A stretch of DNA of 64,000 bases from Anaerolineales bacterium. Lineage in GTDB: Bacteria > Chloroflexota > Anaerolineae > JAAEKA01. Made by a program: the position numbers and the translations under genes. Position 1 is the stretch's first letter. Each line of letters starts with the position of its first letter. The notes under the pieces are model-generated. The model was given only the letters and a program-made list of their open reading frames with translations. It was not told the origin of the DNA and did no database searches. Location of the stretch: positions 1 to 64,000 of the forward strand of contig JACKBI010000003.1 of assembly GCA_020634615.1 (NCBI GenBank). The letters run 5' to 3'. Below, one piece after another: positions 24,250 to 32,188 of the stretch.

Positions 24250-25318
24250 CACCTTCCGCCTCGCCCCACCGCACCACGCCCGCCGCCCAGACGTAACCAA
24301 TGCCGGCCGCGACGATGGCCATCAGGTCACCGTCCTTGAGCCGGCCGGCGGCCAGCCCCTCGCGGATACTGAACATCGCGTCCTGCTCGCCGGTGTGACC
24401 GATCTCACCCAGATAGACCGACTGCTCCTCGCTCAGACCCAGCCGCTCCAGCATCTCGCGGTGGCCGGAGGGCTTGATCAGGATCATGTTGAGGAAGTCG
24501 ATGTCGCTACGGGAATAGGGAGCGCCGTCTGGCTTGCTGCCGCTCTTGCGCAGCGCCTCGTCCACGCAGCGCAGCCAGTTGTCCATGCTGACCGCGTTGA
24601 GGCGATTCTTCATCGCCTCCGGCTCCAGCAGGTCGAAGTAGAACTGGCTGGCCGGCACGCCGTTGTCGCCGGCCATGTCCTGCGGTGTCGCGAACTGCGC
24701 CGTGCCGCTGGCGGGGACGAGGACGTGCTTGCTCATGCTGCCGTCCACGATGACGTGCGAGCCGAGGACGTGATTGCGCGGCCAGCCTTTGCGCAACAGC
24801 ATGGCGCCAGCCCCTGAGCCGATGTTCCACATGAACGACGTGCGGGCGTTGCCGAAATCGATGAAGTCGGAAACCCGGTAGCCGCCGGCGATCAGCACTG
24901 TGTTGATCTCGGGATCAGCCACCATCATGTCCCTGGCCATCTTCATCGCTCCCACCGTCGTCGCACAGCGCATGTGCAGATCCAGCGCCCAGGCGTTGGT
25001 CGCGCCGATCTCCTGCGCCAGGTGGATGCCCGACGTCCAGAGCAGATACTCGCGCCACTCCTCGGTGGTGCAGATGACCAGGTCGATCTCGTCGGGTCGG
25101 ATGTCGGTCTGCGCCAGACAGTCCAGCGCGGCCTTGATGGCCATCTCGTTGGGCTGGTCGTCGGGGCCGGCCACGAACTTGCGCGTGATACCCATCTTGT
25201 CGCGGATCACCCATTCCGGCAGCCCGCTGGCCGCGGCGATGTCCGCGGCCGTCACTTGGCTGGCAGGCGAATAGGTGCCAATGCTGACGATGCCAACCGG
25301 CGGTGATGAGGTGGTCAT
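24242..25318 (-). CDS. KAS III (FabH)-like protein with non-standard active site, copy 2
   Basis: A 358-residue thiolase-fold protein, only distantly related to copy 1. The Cys118 is in LHMRCATTVGAM. The FabH His region reads LIKPSGHREM, with Lys/Pro at the His position (His286 is three or four residues away), and the Asn region reads IGHTGEQDA, so Asn is His308. An internal segment DLLEPEAMKNRLNAV is not usual in FabH. Both ketosynthase-like proteins of this cluster thus differ from the Cys-His-Asn set in different ways; they could form a heterodimer, as in two-subunit systems, but this is inference. The gene overlaps the small gene upstream by 4 nt. Confidence 0.8.
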   Translation of the reverse strand: MTTSSPPVGIVSIGTYSPASQVTAADIAAASGLPEWVIRDKMGITRKFVAGPDDQPNEMAIKAALDCLAQTDIRPDEIDLVICTTEEWREYLLWTSGIHLAQEIGATNAWALDLHMRCATTVGAMKMARDMMVADPEINTVLIAGGYRVSDFIDFGNARTSFMWNIGSGAGAMLLRKGWPRNHVLGSHVIVDGSMSKHVLVPASGTAQFATPQDMAGDNGVPASQFYFDLLEPEAMKNRLNAVSMDNWLRCVDEALRKSGSKPDGAPYSRSDIDFLNMILIKPSGHREMLERLGLSEEQSVYLGEIGHTGEQDAMFSIREGLAAGRLKDGDLMAIVAAGIGYVWAAGVVRWGEAEGDQ

Positions 25319-25533
25319 TCGCGCACCGCTCCTTCTCCCTCTTCGCGCAACGGATTGTGCAGGTCAACGAATTCGCCCATGAAACGCAGGGCGTCATCGA
25401 TGCGCGTAAAACGCACCTGTTCGCTGGTCTGAACATGCTGAACGACGCCGCGCCAACCTGCACCGGGCAGATCAGCAGCCGGCGTTTCCTCTGTAAAGCG
25501 GACGACGAACGAGGCGATGGTTGTGTCGGACAT
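25315..25533 (-). CDS. Small protein of unknown function heading the cluster
   Basis: A 72-residue protein (MSDTTIASFVVRFTEETPAA onward) with a WRGVVQHVQTSEQVRF stretch followed by RIDDALRFMGEFVDL. This pattern, a short beta sheet then a helix, recurs in small uncharacterised proteins of actinobacteria and Chloroflexota. Its last codon overlaps the KAS III-like start (ATGA), so it is co-translated with that enzyme. No ribosome site is visible. It is the first gene of the minus-strand cluster and may be a partner of copy 2. Confidence 0.6.
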   Translation of the reverse strand: MSDTTIASFVVRFTEETPAADLPGAGWRGVVQHVQTSEQVRFTRIDDALRFMGEFVDLHNPLREEGEGAVRE

Positions 25534-25588
25534 GGACGTTTCTGGGCTTCAATGGCCAGCGAGCGCGCTAAGACGGGTCTTTCGATGG

Positions 25589-25600
25589 TGAACATGTTCA
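25589..25600. promoter_or_regulatory. Perfect 12-bp palindrome, candidate operator
   Basis: TGAACATGTTCA is a perfect palindrome 56 bp upstream of the first gene of the catabolic cluster, in the region shared with the divergent regulator. Position and symmetry suit a dimeric regulator, but no second copy was seen. Confidence 0.3.
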
Positions 25601-25629
25601 GTCTACCACAGCCCAGTGACACAGGAGTT

Positions 25630-25806
25630 ACAACGCGCAAAGAACCGCGGATTGGGAGGAAGCCGCGGATTTTCCGATTCCGATCCGCGGCTTCCTCTTC
25701 ATCCGCGGTTCTCCGCCCGTAGCCACCAAGAACCACGGATCAGCAGGAAACCGCGGATCAATCCGCCTCCGATCCGCGCCTTCCTCCCAATCCGCGGTTC
25801 TCCCCC
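25630..25806. repeat. Two tandem palindromic CCGCGGAT elements
   Basis: Each element has an outer AGAACCGCGGATTGGGAGGA-like arm and its complement (TCCTCTTCATCCGCGGTTCT), with an inner AAGCCGCGGATT / GATCCGCGGCTT pair. Element 1 spans about 25633-25712 and element 2 about 25729-25805. They occupy most of the 410-bp gap between the minus-strand cluster and the regulator. The rest of the gap (25807-25943) has no gene I can support. Confidence 0.75.
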
Positions 25807-25943
25807 CACACCCATTTGCCAACCCGCCCCCGCTCAAGTACCATGAAGTTGTTGAAGATCCAGGAGACTGTCATACCCGCTGCGTTTTGCGTATTCTGAA
25901 CTCAGAAAGCGCTTCGAAACCTGCAACCTGCAACTCGCAACCC

Positions 25944-28900
25944 GTGAACCCCTACCCCGTGGTGGTGCGCACCCGCCTGACACCACCCCGCTCCAACCGC
26001 CGCATCTTGCATCGTCCTCGACTGGCCGGCGCGCTGGCCGAGGCGCTGGATTACCGCGTCACCCTCTTGCAGGCCGGCGCAGGCTATGGCAAAACCACAG
26101 CGCTGGCATCGGTGGCCGGGCTGGGCCATCCCCTCGCGTGGTACCAACTCGACAGCGACAGCGCCGATCCGTTGGTGTTCCTGCTGCATCTGCTGCACGG
26201 CCTGCGCCAGGCGCTGCCCGACCTGTCTGAAGCACCGCTGGCCCGGCTGGACACGTGGAACCAGGCCGGGGCACAGGGGCCGCCCCCATGGCCGTCTGCG
26301 GTCGATCTGTTGGTCAACGCGCTGGACGTCCCCGACAGCCAGCCGCTGCTCCTGGCACTGGACGACGCCCACGTTCTCAACGGCCACGCCCAGACCCTGG
26401 ACATCCTCGATCGGTTCATCGACCGCGCGCCGGACAGCGTCCATTTCCTGCTGGCGACCCGCTATCCGCTGGAGATTCCGGGTCTGGCTCGCTGGCAGGC
26501 GCGCGGGGAGGTGCTCACCCTCGACCAGCGGCATCTCGCCTTCCAGCCAGACGAGATTGCCACCCTTTTCGCACAGAACTACGATTTGCAGCTCAGCCGC
26601 GCCGAAGTCCAGCAGATCGCAACCGAGACCGAGGGCTGGGCCATCGCCGTGCAACTGGTGTGGCAGGGGCTGCGGGCGCGCCAGGCGACCGCGCGAGCCG
26701 GGACTCCATCCAACGCGGACCGGACGTTGCTTACGCCCGACAGCCTGTTTGGCTTTCTTGCCCAGGAGGTAGTCAACCAGCAGCCGCAGCCGGCACGGGC
26801 CTTCCTGCGCGACACCGCGGTGTTGCGCGAGCTGTCGCCGGAGGTATGCGACTGTCTGCGCGGCAGCGATGACAGCGCGGCGCTGCTGCGTCACCTGTTG
26901 GACAACGGTCTGTTCACCGTCGATCTCGGCGGCGGCCATGCACGCTATCACCACCTCTTCCACGAATTCCTGGCGCAACAACTGAGCATTGAAGAAGCGC
27001 GTGCCGGCCATCGTCGCGCTGCCGACTGCTACGAACGTCTGGATGACCGCGAGGCAGCGTTGCATCACCGGCTCGCGGCCGGGCAATACCACGAAGCGGC
27101 CTCGCTGCTTGCCGCCCTGGGGCGCAGTCTCGTGCGGGCCGGCCAGCTCGACACGCTGGCAGCCTGGATCGACCGCCTGCCGCCGGAAACGCTGCAAAGC
27201 CACCCGGCGCTGCTGGTCTACCTGGGCGACATCGCCCGCCTGCACAGTCGCTTCGAGGAGGCGCTGGGCTGGTATCGCCAGGCCGAGGCGATCGCTCGCC
27301 AGCGCGGTGAAATGGACCGGCTCGGGCAAGCGCTGCGCGGCCAGGCACGCGTCTACCTCGACACCGTCAACCCCAGCCAGGCCGAGACGCTGCTGCAGGA
27401 GGCGCTGCGCATCTCCGACGGACTGGAGGATCGTGAGGCGCGCATCCGGCTGCTGGAACTGCTGGAGGAAAACCGGCTCAACCTGGGCAAGCTGGAGGAC
27501 GCGCAACGCTTCGGCGCGCTGGCCCGGGAGCTGCGCGAGGAAGGGCCCAGCGATGCGGAACTCAACGCGCGCGTGCTGGTGCGCACCGGCCGGCTGTCTG
27601 AAGCGCGCCGGCTGCTGGAACGTTGGGCCGAAACCGAGCAGCGCGACCCGGTGCTGCGGCCGCGCGCCCATCGTGAGACCCACCTGCTGCTCGCGCTGGT
27701 GCTGGCATTTCAGGGCGAGGGCGAGGCGGCCTTCGAGAGCGCCGTGCAGGGCAAACAGCGCGGCCGCGAGCTGGAGTCGCCCTTCATCACCGCGGTCGGG
27801 CTGATGCGCGAGGGGCACGCCACCCTGCTGCGGTCGGAGCCAAACGCGCAAAGTGAGGCGCGCCGCTGCTACCGTGAGGCCATCGCGCTGGCTGACAGCC
27901 TGGCTGTGCCGCGCCTCAAGGTCGAGGCCAACTGGGGCCTGTGCCGGGCCTATGGCTACGCGGGCGAGACGGAAGCGGCTGAGGCGGCCGCGCTGCAAGG
28001 GATCGAGATCGCCCGCCACACCGGCGACGAGTGGATCGTGGCGCTGATCCGGCTGGCGCTGGGCGGCGGACTGATCCTGTCAGGCGAGCTGGAGGACGGG
28101 CTGGGTTGGCTGGGCAAGGCCGGCAGCGCGTTTCATGAGTGCAGCGACAGCTACGGCGAGACGCTGGTGCGGCTGTGGCAGTGTCTCGCGTGGCAGGCAG
28201 GCGGTGACCAGACGCGCTTGCAGCACGGGCTGGACGACCTGCTGCGTCTGACGCGCGAGCATGGCTACGAGTTCCTATTTACCCACCAGACCTTGCTGGG
28301 TCCACCCGATGCGCGGCGGGTCGTGCCGCTGCTGCTGGCGGCGCGCAGCATGGGGCGTCAGCGGCCGCTGGCCGAAAGCCTGCTGGCGCGGCTGGGATTG
28401 GCGCGCGTCGAGTTGCATCCCGGCTACCAGTTGCGCGTGCAGACGCTGGGCGCGTTCCGTGCCTGGCGCGGCCGCGAGGAAATCGCAGCGGCGGAGTGGC
28501 GGCGCGAGAAAGCCCGCCAGCTTTTCCTGCTTCTCCTGACCCAGCGCCGGCGCATGCTGGAGCGCGACGAGATCGTCGAGAAACTGTGGCCCGACCTCAG
28601 CCCGGAGGTCGCCGAGCGCGATTTCAAGGTCGCCCTCAACACCCTCTACCGCGTGTTGGAACCGGCGCGTGAGGCGCGCACGCCGTCCGCGTTCGTCGTG
28701 CGCGATGGCAGCCACTACGGCCTGCGGCCCGGCGCGGATCTGTGGCTGGATGCCGACCAGTTCGAGCAGCGGGTCGCCGACGGCCAGCGGCGCATGGAAT
28801 TGGACGAGGAGGCCGGGCTGGCGCTGCTGCGCGAGGCGCTGGCGCTTTACGGCGGCAGCTATCTGGCCGAGTACCCGTACGAGGAGTGGTGCAGTCTGGA

Positions 28901-29192
28901 GCGAGAACGCCTGTTGACGCTCTTCCTGCGCAGCGCCGACCGGGTGGCCCAGGCGCTGGCCGACCGCGGTCGCTGGCAGGAGGTCATCGCCGTCTGCCAG
29001 TCGATCCTGGCGGCCGACGACTGCTGGGAAGGCGCCTACCGGCTGACGATGACGGCGTACGCCGCGTTGGGCAACCGTACACAGGCCGTGCGCACCTACG
29101 GCCAATGCGTCGAGCGCCTGCGCGCCGAGCTGGGTGTGCCACCGTCGGCGGGGACGGTGGCGGTGTATGAAAGAGTGCGCTTTGACAGGTAG
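25944..29192 (+). CDS. MalT-like ATPase fused to BTAD/OmpR-type DNA-binding domain
   Basis: A large signal-transduction ATPase regulator, 1082 residues from GTG 25944. The N-terminal STAND-type NTPase has GAGYGKTT at residues 45-52 and an LLALDDAH Walker B near 130. The middle (about 350-800) is TPR-like helical repeats. From about residue 830 a winged helix of the OmpR/BTAD type follows (LRVQTLGAFRAWRG, then ARQLFLLLLTQRRRMLERDE), and the C-terminal 150 residues form the bacterial transcriptional activation domain. The start is uncertain: TTG 25887 is also open, but its codons lie in repeat-like DNA (CTGCAACCTGCAACTCGCAA). It is divergent from the acyl-CoA cluster and is its likely regulator; the inducer is unknown. 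Confidence 0.85.
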   Translation: MNPYPVVVRTRLTPPRSNRRILHRPRLAGALAEALDYRVTLLQAGAGYGKTTALASVAGLGHPLAWYQLDSDSADPLVFLLHLLHGLRQALPDLSEAPLARLDTWNQAGAQGPPPWPSAVDLLVNALDVPDSQPLLLALDDAHVLNGHAQTLDILDRFIDRAPDSVHFLLATRYPLEIPGLARWQARGEVLTLDQRHLAFQPDEIATLFAQNYDLQLSRAEVQQIATETEGWAIAVQLVWQGLRARQATARAGTPSNADRTLLTPDSLFGFLAQEVVNQQPQPARAFLRDTAVLRELSPEVCDCLRGSDDSAALLRHLLDNGLFTVDLGGGHARYHHLFHEFLAQQLSIEEARAGHRRAADCYERLDDREAALHHRLAAGQYHEAASLLAALGRSLVRAGQLDTLAAWIDRLPPETLQSHPALLVYLGDIARLHSRFEEALGWYRQAEAIARQRGEMDRLGQALRGQARVYLDTVNPSQAETLLQEALRISDGLEDREARIRLLELLEENRLNLGKLEDAQRFGALARELREEGPSDAELNARVLVRTGRLSEARRLLERWAETEQRDPVLRPRAHRETHLLLALVLAFQGEGEAAFESAVQGKQRGRELESPFITAVGLMREGHATLLRSEPNAQSEARRCYREAIALADSLAVPRLKVEANWGLCRAYGYAGETEAAEAAALQGIEIARHTGDEWIVALIRLALGGGLILSGELEDGLGWLGKAGSAFHECSDSYGETLVRLWQCLAWQAGGDQTRLQHGLDDLLRLTREHGYEFLFTHQTLLGPPDARRVVPLLLAARSMGRQRPLAESLLARLGLARVELHPGYQLRVQTLGAFRAWRGREEIAAAEWRREKARQLFLLLLTQRRRMLERDEIVEKLWPDLSPEVAERDFKVALNTLYRVLEPAREARTPSAFVVRDGSHYGLRPGADLWLDADQFEQRVADGQRRMELDEEAGLALLREALALYGGSYLAEYPYEEWCSLERERLLTLFLRSADRVAQALADRGRWQEVIAVCQSILAADDCWEGAYRLTMTAYAALGNRTQAVRTYGQCVERLRAELGVPPSAGTVAVYERVRFDR

Positions 29193-29277
29193 AGTGGCTT
29201 GGACCGGGTACGGCGTGATGAGCCTGCTTTCGGTTTTTTTCCACCTGCCGGAGACAAAAAATCTGGTGTTTGGTGTA

Positions 29278-29306
29278 TTGACATTATATATACAAGTGGT
29301 TATACT
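29278..29306 (+). promoter_or_regulatory. Near-consensus sigma-70 promoter of the brnT/brnA operon
   Basis: TTGACA (29278-29283), a 17-bp spacer, and TATACT (29301-29306). The brnT ATG begins eight bases after the -10 box, so transcription would start at or next to the start codon and the mRNA would be leaderless. Confidence 0.8.
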
Positions 29307-29314
29307 GATTCGCA

Positions 29315-29611
29315 ATGAAAGTGCAATACACTCTTCAAACTGTCAGCTTTGAATGGGATAGTCAAAAGGCCGCAACCAATTTCCGCAAGCATAATGTTCG
29401 GTTTGAATTGGCTTGTGAGGCGTTTTTCGATCCGTTTGTGTGTTATCTCGATGAAGAAATTGTTGGCAACGAACTTCGGGAAAGAATCGTTGGATTGACG
29501 ACGACCTGGTCGTTGCTCATGATAGTGTATGTACTGCGCGGCGATGTGATCCGTATCGTCACCGCCCGTGTTGTGACAAAGGCAGAAAGAGAAGTATATG
29601 AAAACCAATAA
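29315..29611 (+). CDS. brnT: BrnT-family toxin
   Basis: A 98-residue toxin of the BrnT family, a RelE-like ribonuclease that slows growth by cutting RNA when free of its antitoxin. The core FEWDSQKAATNFRKHNVRFELA, then the acidic DEEIVGNELRERIVGLT and the end IRIVTARVVTKAEREVYE, match the family. The N-terminus has about ten more residues than most members. It lies under a near-consensus promoter and overlaps brnA by 14 nt. BrnT/BrnA complexes usually repress their own promoter. Confidence 0.88.
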   Translation: MKVQYTLQTVSFEWDSQKAATNFRKHNVRFELACEAFFDPFVCYLDEEIVGNELRERIVGLTTTWSLLMIVYVLRGDVIRIVTARVVTKAEREVYENQ

Positions 29612-29888
29612 GATTACGAAGCGTTTGCATAAAGATCGTCCGATGACAATGGTCAGCATTCGTATTCCTGATGATGTCATTGAAGATTTGAAGCGTGTTG
29701 CTCCGATGCTTGGATTTTCTGGCTATCAGGCGTTGATCAAGGCTTATATTGGTCAGGGACTGCGTGTAGATCTTGAGCGTCTCGAAAACAGTCTGGAAAT
29801 CTCCGCATTGATCGAAAGCCTGCGAAAGAAGGGCGTCCAGGAAGAGATTATCTCCTCCGCTATAGCAGAAGCGCAGAGCTCCAGTTGA
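29598..29888 (+). CDS. brnA: BrnA-type antitoxin (ribbon-helix-helix)
   Basis: A 96-residue partner of BrnT. MTMVSIRIPDDVIEDLKRVA forms a ribbon-helix-helix DNA-binding strand and first helix, and FSGYQALIKAYIGQGLR the second helix. The C-terminal helix (RLENSLEISALIESLRKKG) would wrap the toxin. It begins inside the brnT frame. The A/T-rich codon use of both genes differs from the surrounding GC-rich genes, which points to recent gain. Confidence 0.82.
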   Translation: MKTNKITKRLHKDRPMTMVSIRIPDDVIEDLKRVAPMLGFSGYQALIKAYIGQGLRVDLERLENSLEISALIESLRKKGVQEEIISSAIAEAQSSS

Positions 29889-29956
29889 AGTACTCAGGGC
29901 ATACGGTGGCCAACACTGCGTGTACTGAGCGCTGGTTGGGCCGGTGAAAACAAACC

Positions 29957-30172
29957 ATGCAACGAGATACAGTCCTTCAGGCCCGCAGCGCCCACAAACA
30001 GGAAATGTCCACCCGATACGGCGTCACCCGTCTCGGGATCTTTGGTTCCGTGGCGCGCAACCAGGCCACGGACACTAGCGATGTGGATATCGTCGTCGAG
30101 ATGCCGCCTGATTTGTTTCAGATGGTTCAAAAGCGTATTTAGCGCGATATAGGTCACGTTGGCAGATTGCGT
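29957..30172 (+). pseudogene. Broken MNT-type nucleotidyltransferase (antitoxin MntA-like)
   Basis: The open part (29957-30142, 61 residues) has the MNT core: GVTRLGIFGSVARNQATDTS followed by DVDIVVEMPPDLFQMV, including GSVAR and the first metal-binding Asp pair. Intact relatives run on for another 35-40 residues. Here VQKRI, a stop codon, and RDIGHVGR follow directly; this looks like the family's C-terminal KRIERDAVYV end joined by an internal deletion, with a nonsense codon inside. No HEPN partner gene is next to it. Confidence 0.65.
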
Positions 30173-30234
30173 GTCAAGACAAGATCATCGAAGACGTCAA
30201 GCGTGTGGATAATCGTTCGAGATACAGAGGCAAG

Positions 30235-30456
30235 ATGGCGACACGAGTTGCAGATATGAGTGTGGACGAACTGAAAGTGCTCATTCAGGAAACCGTCAAA
30301 GTGGCCTTGACGGAGCTATTCAGCGACCCGGACGAGGGCTTGGAACTGCGCGACGATCTGGAAAACGCGTTACAACTCTCGCTGGGTAACGTCAATGCAC
30401 GAGAAGAGACATTAGCGGTTGAGAGCGCTTCTGCCAAGTTAGGACTGATTTGGTAA
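30235..30456 (+). CDS. Small orphan antitoxin-like protein
   Basis: A 73-residue acidic protein, MATRVADMSVDELKVLIQET onward, with DPDEGLELRDDLENALQLSL and a C-terminal VESASAKLGLIW. This matches a small protein family that usually precedes a RelE/ParE-type toxin. The start is set by AGAGG four bases upstream of ATG 30235. No toxin-sized frame follows: 30457-30647 holds only a dispersed repeat. It may be a remnant of a toxin-antitoxin locus. Confidence 0.6.
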   Translation: MATRVADMSVDELKVLIQETVKVALTELFSDPDEGLELRDDLENALQLSLGNVNAREETLAVESASAKLGLIW

Positions 30457-30524
30457 TGGACATTTTGTGCGACATCGCCGCGAGGTTAACAAAACCAAAT
30501 AGATAGGGGATCGGTTATCCACCA

Positions 30525-30580
30525 CGTTGCCAAAGCCGTTGACCTCTATCCACCGCTTACGGCAGCGAATGACAGTGGAT
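30525..30580 (+). repeat. Dispersed repeat, copy 1
   Basis: CGTTGCCAAAGCCGTTGAC at 30525-30543 matches CGTGGCCAAAGCCGTTGAC at 32189-32207 with one mismatch; similarity fades through the next 35-40 bases (ATCCACCGCTTACGGC against ATCCGCCTGCTACGAC). The copy lies in the 190-bp gap ahead of the AlkZ-related gene. Confidence 0.55.
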
Positions 30581-30647
30581 TTAGCAAGCGCACTTGATAG
30601 CGCGGCCCTTAAGGCAGCGCGCCTTGATGCAGTCCAGGATGCCAATA

Positions 30648-31328
30648 ATGACCGCAATGTTGACCACCTATGAGGAATTTGTTGCCCGCGTCGAATCGCT
30701 GGGCTTCATGACACTGTCGCCCTTGTTGCCCGGCTTGCCATCTCTGGGCGATGAGACCACAGAAAGTCAATGGCACACCGGTCTCGACAGCGACCCCTGG
30801 CGCTGGAAGGATCGCGTCGCTGAAGAGAAGCTTCTGGCCTATGGCTGCATTCTGGGTGGGAACAAGGGCTTTGTCACGGAGCGCATGTACCCGATTTTCT
30901 ATGCCGCCTACCATCCAACGCTCGCGATGCCCGAACGTTGGGCTGGCGGAACAGTCAGCCAAACAACATGGCAACTCTGGCAGCTTTTTGAAGAAAAGAG
31001 CATACTCAACATCAGCCAGGTGCGGCAAGCCATGGGCGTCACCCGCAAGAAAGGTGCAAGCGCGGTGGATACTGCCATTCGGCAGTTGCAGCAAGAGTAC
31101 TACATCACCGTAGATGGCAATGACCGCAAGGTCAACGCCAAGGGTGAATTCTACGGTTGGCCAGTCAACCGCTACTGCCGGGTGGTGGAATGGGCGCCCG
31201 CCGGCTGGCTGGACAGCGCCAAAGACTGGTCGGTGGAGAGGGCCAGGGAATCGATCCTGGACCATGGCGTGGCAATGGCAAATGGTATCAATCGCCAGGA
31301 TTTGGCGAAGAAACTTGGTTTACACTGA
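30648..31328 (+). CDS. AlkZ-related winged-helix protein
   Basis: A 226-residue protein of the AlkZ/YcaQ-related group. The hallmark stretches are VESLGFMTLSPLLPGLPSL, ESQWHTGLDSDPWRWKDR, EKLLAYGCILGGNKGFV and TVSQTTWQLWQLFEEK. AlkZ proper is a winged-helix DNA glycosylase for crosslinks and alkylated bases, but the QxQ motif cannot be confirmed here, so activity is unknown. The start at 30648 is chosen because AGGA lies eight bases upstream; the open frame begins at 30594. An AlkA-type glycosylase is 2.3 kb downstream. Confidence 0.75.
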   Translation: MTAMLTTYEEFVARVESLGFMTLSPLLPGLPSLGDETTESQWHTGLDSDPWRWKDRVAEEKLLAYGCILGGNKGFVTERMYPIFYAAYHPTLAMPERWAGGTVSQTTWQLWQLFEEKSILNISQVRQAMGVTRKKGASAVDTAIRQLQQEYYITVDGNDRKVNAKGEFYGWPVNRYCRVVEWAPAGWLDSAKDWSVERARESILDHGVAMANGINRQDLAKKLGLH

Positions 31329-31346
31329 AGCGAGGGAAATTGAACG

Positions 31347-32168
31347 GTGAATAGAAATAGCGTCTTTATTGAAGCTGATGAACTGCTCGCAAGGCTGGGT
31401 GACGCCAACATTCGCATCTACGATGCCACGATCCTGTTTTTCAGAAGCGAAGCAGATCCGGCAACTGCCTACAATAAATATCTCGCGGGTCACATCCCCG
31501 GCGCCGCCTTTTTTGACCACGCTGATTTTTCTGATCCAAGCAGCGAGTATGAGTATATGGTCGCGTCTGAAGCAGAACTTGTCGAGCAAATCGGTCGCGT
31601 TGGCATTTCACAAGACGCGGAAGTCATCTTCTATGCATCCGGCGTGCTGCCTGCCGCTACCCGCGCCTGGTGGATCCTCCGTTATGCCGGCCATGATAAC
31701 GTGCGCGTCCTCAATGGCGGGCTTGCTGCCTGGGTAATGGCAGGTGGAAAACTGGAACAAGAACCCTGCCACTACGCAGGCGCGCAGTTTGACGGCCACT
31801 TCAGGCCGGCCATGTTCGCCAGCAAGGAAGAAGTGCTGCTAGCGATTGACGACAGCAAGGTCTGCACGGAATATACGCTGCCTGTCGAAATGTATGGCGG
31901 CGTATACATACCGGGCTCGTCGTTCGTTTCAGCGATGGACCTGATGCAAGGAATGGATACGTTCGCGCCCGACGACGAGTTCGTATCGCGCATGCAAGCA
32001 GAATCGCAGCACGAACGGATCATCACCTACTGTGGTGGCGGAATCGCCGCGACCGTCAATGCAATCGCGCATCTGATTGCCGGGAATGAGAATGTAGCGG
32101 TGTACGACGGCTCACTGATCGAATGGATGGGCGAAGGGATGCCGATCAGCGAAAGCAGAGAATCGTAG
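31347..32168 (+). CDS. Sulfurtransferase with two rhodanese domains
   Basis: A 273-residue thiosulfate/3-mercaptopyruvate sulfurtransferase-type protein. The first rhodanese domain (about 5-125) contains RIYDATILFF and YLAGHIPGAAFFD and is non-catalytic. The second (about 140-265) ends in ITYCGGGIAATVNAIAHL with the active-site Cys. The closing GSLIEWMGEGMPI is typical. Start is GTG 31347, 18 nt after the AlkZ-related gene, with a poor ribosome site. Sulfur donor and acceptor are not inferable. Confidence 0.83.
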   Translation: MNRNSVFIEADELLARLGDANIRIYDATILFFRSEADPATAYNKYLAGHIPGAAFFDHADFSDPSSEYEYMVASEAELVEQIGRVGISQDAEVIFYASGVLPAATRAWWILRYAGHDNVRVLNGGLAAWVMAGGKLEQEPCHYAGAQFDGHFRPAMFASKEEVLLAIDDSKVCTEYTLPVEMYGGVYIPGSSFVSAMDLMQGMDTFAPDDEFVSRMQAESQHERIITYCGGGIAATVNAIAHLIAGNENVAVYDGSLIEWMGEGMPISESRES

Positions 32169-32188
32169 ACACTTTGTGGTTTGGTATT

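Noticed and set aside
19607..25318. OleABCD-like olefin/beta-lactone set (KAS III, hydrolase, ligase, SDR)
   Set aside because: The gene types match, but the SDR is a 253-residue classical FabG type, not the long OleD form; the ligases carry the normal CoA-ligase A10 Lys; and the KAS III-like proteins lack the His and Asn of OleA.
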